Below, one piece after another: positions 61,485 through 64,000 of a DNA stretch of 64,000 bases (positions are counted from its first letter, which is position 1; each line of letters begins with the position of its first letter). The DNA lies in contig OW818657.1 in the NCBI GenBank assembly GCA_942492905.1, positions 5,518,001 to 5,582,000 of the forward strand. The letters run 5' to 3'. The notes beneath the pieces were generated by a model. It was not told where the DNA came from. It saw nothing but the letters and a program-made list of their open reading frames with translations, and searched no databases. Position numbers and translations under genes: made by a program. This stretch comes from CAIZWU01 sp942492905 (lineage in GTDB: Bacteria; Verrucomicrobiota; Verrucomicrobiia; Verrucomicrobiales; V1-33).

Positions 61485-61652
61485 TCACGGGCGGGAGCCA
61501 AAGCCAAACAGGAATCCCATCACGCCGCCGTAGATGGCCCCGCGCCACCAGGTCGAAGTGAGGGGACAGGTGCCGGAATGGCATTGGCCGAAATAACCCA
61601 GAAGCGAACCCAGGATGGCGCCAATGGCGATGGGAAGAAGGAGGCGTATCAT
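61485..61652 (-). CDS. DUF6132 small membrane protein
   Basis: A 55-residue protein with two transmembrane helices, near residues 3-20 and 33-52, flanking a hydrophilic loop CHSGTCPLTSTWW with two Cys. This fits DUF6132, a small family whose genes occur beside sulfur-transport and rhodanese-type genes. ATG 61652 gives the family-like start (MIRLLLPIAIG); a longer reading from 61688 adds an unsupported tail. It is the last gene of the YeeE/YedE operon. The Cys pair in the loop may bind a metal or carry sulfur, which is inference. Confidence 0.82.
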   Translation of the reverse strand: MIRLLLPIAIGAILGSLLGYFGQCHSGTCPLTSTWWRGAIYGGVMGFLFGFGSRP

Positions 61653-61671
61653 CAGACAGAGAGGGACGGAT

Positions 61672-62061
61672 TCACCTGGCCGCTTCAATGATGGCGATGG
61701 TTTCCTGCTCCACTTGTTCAGCGATTTCCTGCAACCCGGCCGCCCCGGACAGCGAAGCCAGCAGCACGGTGGGCCGCACCATGCCGATCAGGGTTTTGCC
61801 ACCATCCCCATAGACCGAGATCCGGCACGGCAGGGCCAGGTTCATGGACATGTCAGCAGCCAGGACCGCAGCCGCTTGCTTTGGGTTGCACACTTCCAGA
61901 ATATGGCAGGCGTTGGGCAGCTCGAAACCTTTACCGGCAAGGGTTTGCCGGAGGTCATGGATATGGAGCACTCCATAACCGTGCTGCTTGACCGAGACTT
62001 CCAGATCCGCCACGGCCTGGGCCGGCGACTTGGTGGTTTCGACGATGTATTGGGGATTCAT
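61672..62061 (-). CDS. DUF302 protein
   Basis: A 129-residue cytoplasmic protein of the DUF302 family: VETTKSPAQAVADLEVSVKQHGYGVLHIHDLRQTL near the start, then HILEVCNPKQAAAVLAAD, and PCRISVYGDGGKTLIGMVRP. The motif E-V-C-N-P contains the Cys conserved in the family. DUF302 genes are often beside YeeE/YedE or other sulfur genes, where a sulfur-binding role has been suggested. Its ATG overlaps the stop of the upstream YeeE/YedE gene by four bases (ATGA), so the two are coupled. Confidence 0.9.
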   Translation of the reverse strand: MNPQYIVETTKSPAQAVADLEVSVKQHGYGVLHIHDLRQTLAGKGFELPNACHILEVCNPKQAAAVLAADMSMNLALPCRISVYGDGGKTLIGMVRPTVLLASLSGAAGLQEIAEQVEQETIAIIEAAR

Positions 62062-62648
62062 GGTTTTTTTGATAGGGTTGATGCAGCAGATTTCTTTTCC
62101 ACCTTCGCCACGATGGCAAAGACGACGATCGCCATCGCGACCAGTCCGGCATACCAGACCCATTCGGGCAGGGTGGCGAGTTGGGGCAGTCTCTTTTTGC
62201 CGAGATCCCCCACCGGCAGGATGTTGGCGGCGATCCAGTCATAGCTGAACGCATAGAGGGTCGCGCCGGCCAGCATCCCCAGGAAGCCGACCAGGGCGTC
62301 GAGCTTCCCGGCCGCGATGGCGGCCACACCGGTCCCGGGGCAATAACCATAGATCACCATGCCAATGCCGAAGAGCGCCGCGCCGGATACCACGGCGAGC
62401 ATGGCCGCGGGCTTGATGTGGAAGTTCGCCAACCCCTGCCCGTGCAGGATAAAAATGCCCACGCCGCCGACCACGATGGCGGTGAACATGACCTTCAGCA
62501 CCGTGAAGTCGCGGAACAGGAACTGCTTCACGATGACATTGTAGTCGGCCACGCCGCCGCGGTGCAGCAGCACGCCAAAGAGGAAACCAAAAGCCAGTCC
62601 GGCCCATAGCAGATTTGGACCGGTGATAAATGATAGAATGGAGTTCAT
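62058..62648 (-). CDS. YeeE/YedE-family transporter protein (DUF6691-like), second of pair
   Basis: A 196-residue integral membrane protein with five or so helices. The start MNSILSFITGPNLLWAGLAFGFLFGVLLHRGGVADYNVI and the later YGYCPGTGVAAIAAGKLDALVGFLGMLAGA are typical of the C-terminal-type half of two-gene YeeE/YedE transporters. The Tyr-Cys-Pro-Gly-Thr stretch keeps the Cys associated with sulfur-compound passage; the first Cys common in longer forms is absent (HRGGVADYN). Relatives import thiosulfate or other reduced sulfur. It lies five bases from its partner gene. Confidence 0.9.
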   Translation of the reverse strand: MNSILSFITGPNLLWAGLAFGFLFGVLLHRGGVADYNVIVKQFLFRDFTVLKVMFTAIVVGGVGIFILHGQGLANFHIKPAAMLAVVSGAALFGIGMVIYGYCPGTGVAAIAAGKLDALVGFLGMLAGATLYAFSYDWIAANILPVGDLGKKRLPQLATLPEWVWYAGLVAMAIVVFAIVAKVEKKSAASTLSKKP

Positions 62649-62653
62649 AGGAT

Positions 62654-63175
62654 TCAGGATTGGGGGCGGTTACGGAAGAGGATGAAGGCGGTGACGGCCC
62701 CGGTGGCGAACATCACAATGAAAAAAGTCCAGCTGCTGACCGCGAGCTGCAACGACCCGCTGATGCCGTGACCGCTGGTGCAGCCATCGGCCAGCCGGGC
62801 GCCGAAGATGATGACCACCCCGCCGAGGAAGGCTGCCGCCATGCGTTTGATCACCGATGGGCCGAAGCGCTCACGCCAGACCGCCGGCACGCTTTCCAGC
62901 TTGAAGCTGCCGCTCACCACGGCGCTGACAAACGCTCCGAACAACGTGCCCAGCACGAACAAACTGCCGTAGTCCCATGCGGGCACGGCCTTCTTGGCCC
63001 AGTAGGTATTCGCCGCCACGCCCGCGCTGCCCAGCACCGGCAGGGCGCACGCGCCGGAGGCCTGCGCGATCCCGGTGGACATGCCGATCGGCTTGTCCAC
63101 CAGCGAAAAGGTGAGGATACTGAGCACGCCGATCAGCGCGCCCACGAGATAAGGATTCCAACGATAGGTTTTCAT
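62654..63175 (-). CDS. YeeE/YedE-family transporter protein, first of pair
   Basis: A 173-residue integral membrane protein from ATG 63175 (MKTYRWNPYLVGALIG). Conserved Cys are in QASGACALPVLG near residue 43 and DGCTSGHGISGSLQL near residue 130, the G-C-T-S-G-H-G motif being the hallmark of the YeeE/YedE family. Half-sized YeeE/YedE proteins occur as pairs that together correspond to one full transporter, as with the next gene. In the thiosulfate transporter family such Cys relay the sulfur substrate. It opens the operon; a promoter should lie in the 130 bases upstream. Confidence 0.92.
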   Translation of the reverse strand: MKTYRWNPYLVGALIGVLSILTFSLVDKPIGMSTGIAQASGACALPVLGSAGVAANTYWAKKAVPAWDYGSLFVLGTLFGAFVSAVVSGSFKLESVPAVWRERFGPSVIKRMAAAFLGGVVIIFGARLADGCTSGHGISGSLQLAVSSWTFFIVMFATGAVTAFILFRNRPQS

Positions 63176-63306
63176 GAGGGATTCAGGAGTGGATTGGTTC
63201 AAACGTGATGCCGACATCATCCTGTGGATTCAGAGGGCGGATCGCAGGCGCGGGCCGGGCGGCGGACAGAGAATTGATAGTCATAGAGTGGGTTGTGGGG
63301 GTTCCT

Positions 63307-64000
63307 TCAGTTTGGCTGCGGAGCGTCCTTCCCGGCAGCTGGGGCCTCTCCAGTGGGGGCCTGCCGGCATTTCGGACAGTCTGCCTTGGCCGCGGGGGCG
63401 GGCTTGGCGGGACCATCGGGTTTACCGGCAGCCGCGGGGCAATCCGGACAGCCAGCCTTGGGCTTCTCCTTGCCTTCGGGGCAGGCTGCCGGGGTGGCCC
63501 CGGGGGCCGGGGCGGCTGGCTTTTCGCCGCCAAGGGCGCGGGGATGCGATTCGTGCATTTGGGCGGGACCTTTCTCCACGAAACCACTCACAATCCTGGC
63601 GTGGTTCTGCGCGACTTTGACGGCTTCCGGCGTTTTGCCCCGGGCGATCATCTCCACGCCGCCCGGCACTTCCTTGAAGTCGTGCTCCAAATCCTGATAG
63701 TGCTCGACCAGCTCCGCAAAGGCCGGATCCCAGCGGCGGATCATCATGCCGGCGCCGAGACGCTCCCGCATCTCCCTGACATGCTTCTGCAGCGTCTTCG
63801 CGACTTCCGGATCTTCGGAAACCGTGCGTGATTTGTAGCCGGTGTCCGTCACTTCGACGGTGCGCTTGATCTTGGCATGATTCTCAAAAAGCTGATGGAT
63901 GGCGTCCTGAAAGCCACCCATGCCAGGGCCACCACCGGAACCGCCTCCGCGGCCTCCGGGACCACGTCCCGGCCCAGGTCCCCTGGGCGGCCAGAGGCAG
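63307..64000 (-). CDS. Cys/Pro-rich hypothetical protein, incomplete at window edge
   Basis: The frame stays open to the right edge, where a Gly/Pro-rich stretch (PPRGPGPGRGPGGRGGG) precedes the first internal Met, so the start lies outside the window and the gene is partial. The conserved-looking body, starting MGGFQDAIHQLFENHAKIKR, is helical with several His-Glu pairs; the C-terminal 60 residues are Ala/Pro/Lys-rich with Cys pairs CPDC and CPKC plus isolated Cys. The motifs could bind metal. The body resembles small periplasmic proteins of unknown function that carry a helical region with histidines. It lies 131 bases upstream of the YeeE/YedE operon. Confidence 0.6.
   Translation of the reverse strand, partial: CLWPPRGPGPGRGPGGRGGGSGGGPGMGGFQDAIHQLFENHAKIKRTVEVTDTGYKSRTVSEDPEVAKTLQKHVREMRERLGAGMMIRRWDPAFAELVEHYQDLEHDFKEVPGGVEMIARGKTPEAVKVAQNHARIVSGFVEKGPAQMHESHPRALGGEKPAAPAPGATPAACPEGKEKPKAGCPDCPAAAGKPDGPAKPAPAAKADCPKCRQAPTGEAPAAGKDAPQPN

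Overview
This window looks like a chromosomal segment of a Verrucomicrobiota bacterium (PVC superphylum), probably a relative of Verrucomicrobiales such as Luteolibacter, Haloferula or Prosthecobacter. The signs are a DUF1549/DUF1553 cytochrome paired with a DUF1501 Tat protein, a PVC-type dehydrogenase with ThuA and cytochrome c modules, several PQQ-type beta-propeller proteins, a PEP-CTERM protein with a sigma-54-like promoter, and high GC with few clear Shine-Dalgarno sites. The genus is inference. I see no CRISPR array, insertion sequence, prophage or rRNA. The only RNA gene I can support is a tRNA-Val(UAC).

Layout. 1-10.3 kb (minus strand): trigger factor, a TspO-like membrane protein, a 1406-residue ThuA/SGNH-like/dehydrogenase/HEAT/cytochrome c protein and two PQQ-propeller proteins. 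10.6-18.8 kb (plus): tRNA-Val, a degenerate S41-peptidase-like secreted protein, then RDD, SpoIIM-like, a DUF4129-DUF4350 fusion, MoxR ATPase and DUF58, a compact envelope-associated cluster. 19-23.6 kb (plus): the DUF1549/DUF1553 and DUF1501 pair. 23.6-28.1 kb (minus): a complete MacAB-TolC-like exporter. 28.2-34.3 kb (minus): an FAH hydrolase and SDR pair, a di-heme DUF1111 protein and PurL. 34.4 kb (plus): a small lipoprotein.

35.0-39.7 kb (minus) is the most interesting stretch: DUF3570, ApbE flavin transferase, TlpA-like thioredoxin, DUF4266 lipoprotein and an Ig-repeat protein. Both the DUF3570 protein and the Ig protein carry a D-x-x-S-G-A-[S/T] sequence, the pattern that ApbE flavinylates. 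I read this as a candidate envelope redox system with two covalent-FMN carriers.

40.3-46.5 kb: a ParC/GyrA-type topoisomerase subunit, a lower-GC pocket with an unknown gene and a MazEF pair, an exported archaemetzincin-like protease and a cysteine desulfurase. 46.5-50.9 kb: a large LamG/choice-of-anchor surface protein and the PEP-CTERM lamin-tail protein, closed by a strong terminator. 51-53.7 kb: a beta-CASP RNA nuclease-like MBL protein, then a lower-GC pocket (DUF4279, GYF-like membrane protein) around a truncated gene remnant. 53.8-64 kb: a triple UspA protein, PEP synthase, a miniature sugar-transferase-like protein, a third PQQ propeller, an SRPBCC protein, a serine hydrolase, and a sulfur-linked YeeE/YedE-YeeE/YedE-DUF302-DUF6132 operon. 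A Cys/Pro-rich protein runs off the right edge.

All calls come from reading the sequence and from memory of families. No database search was run.
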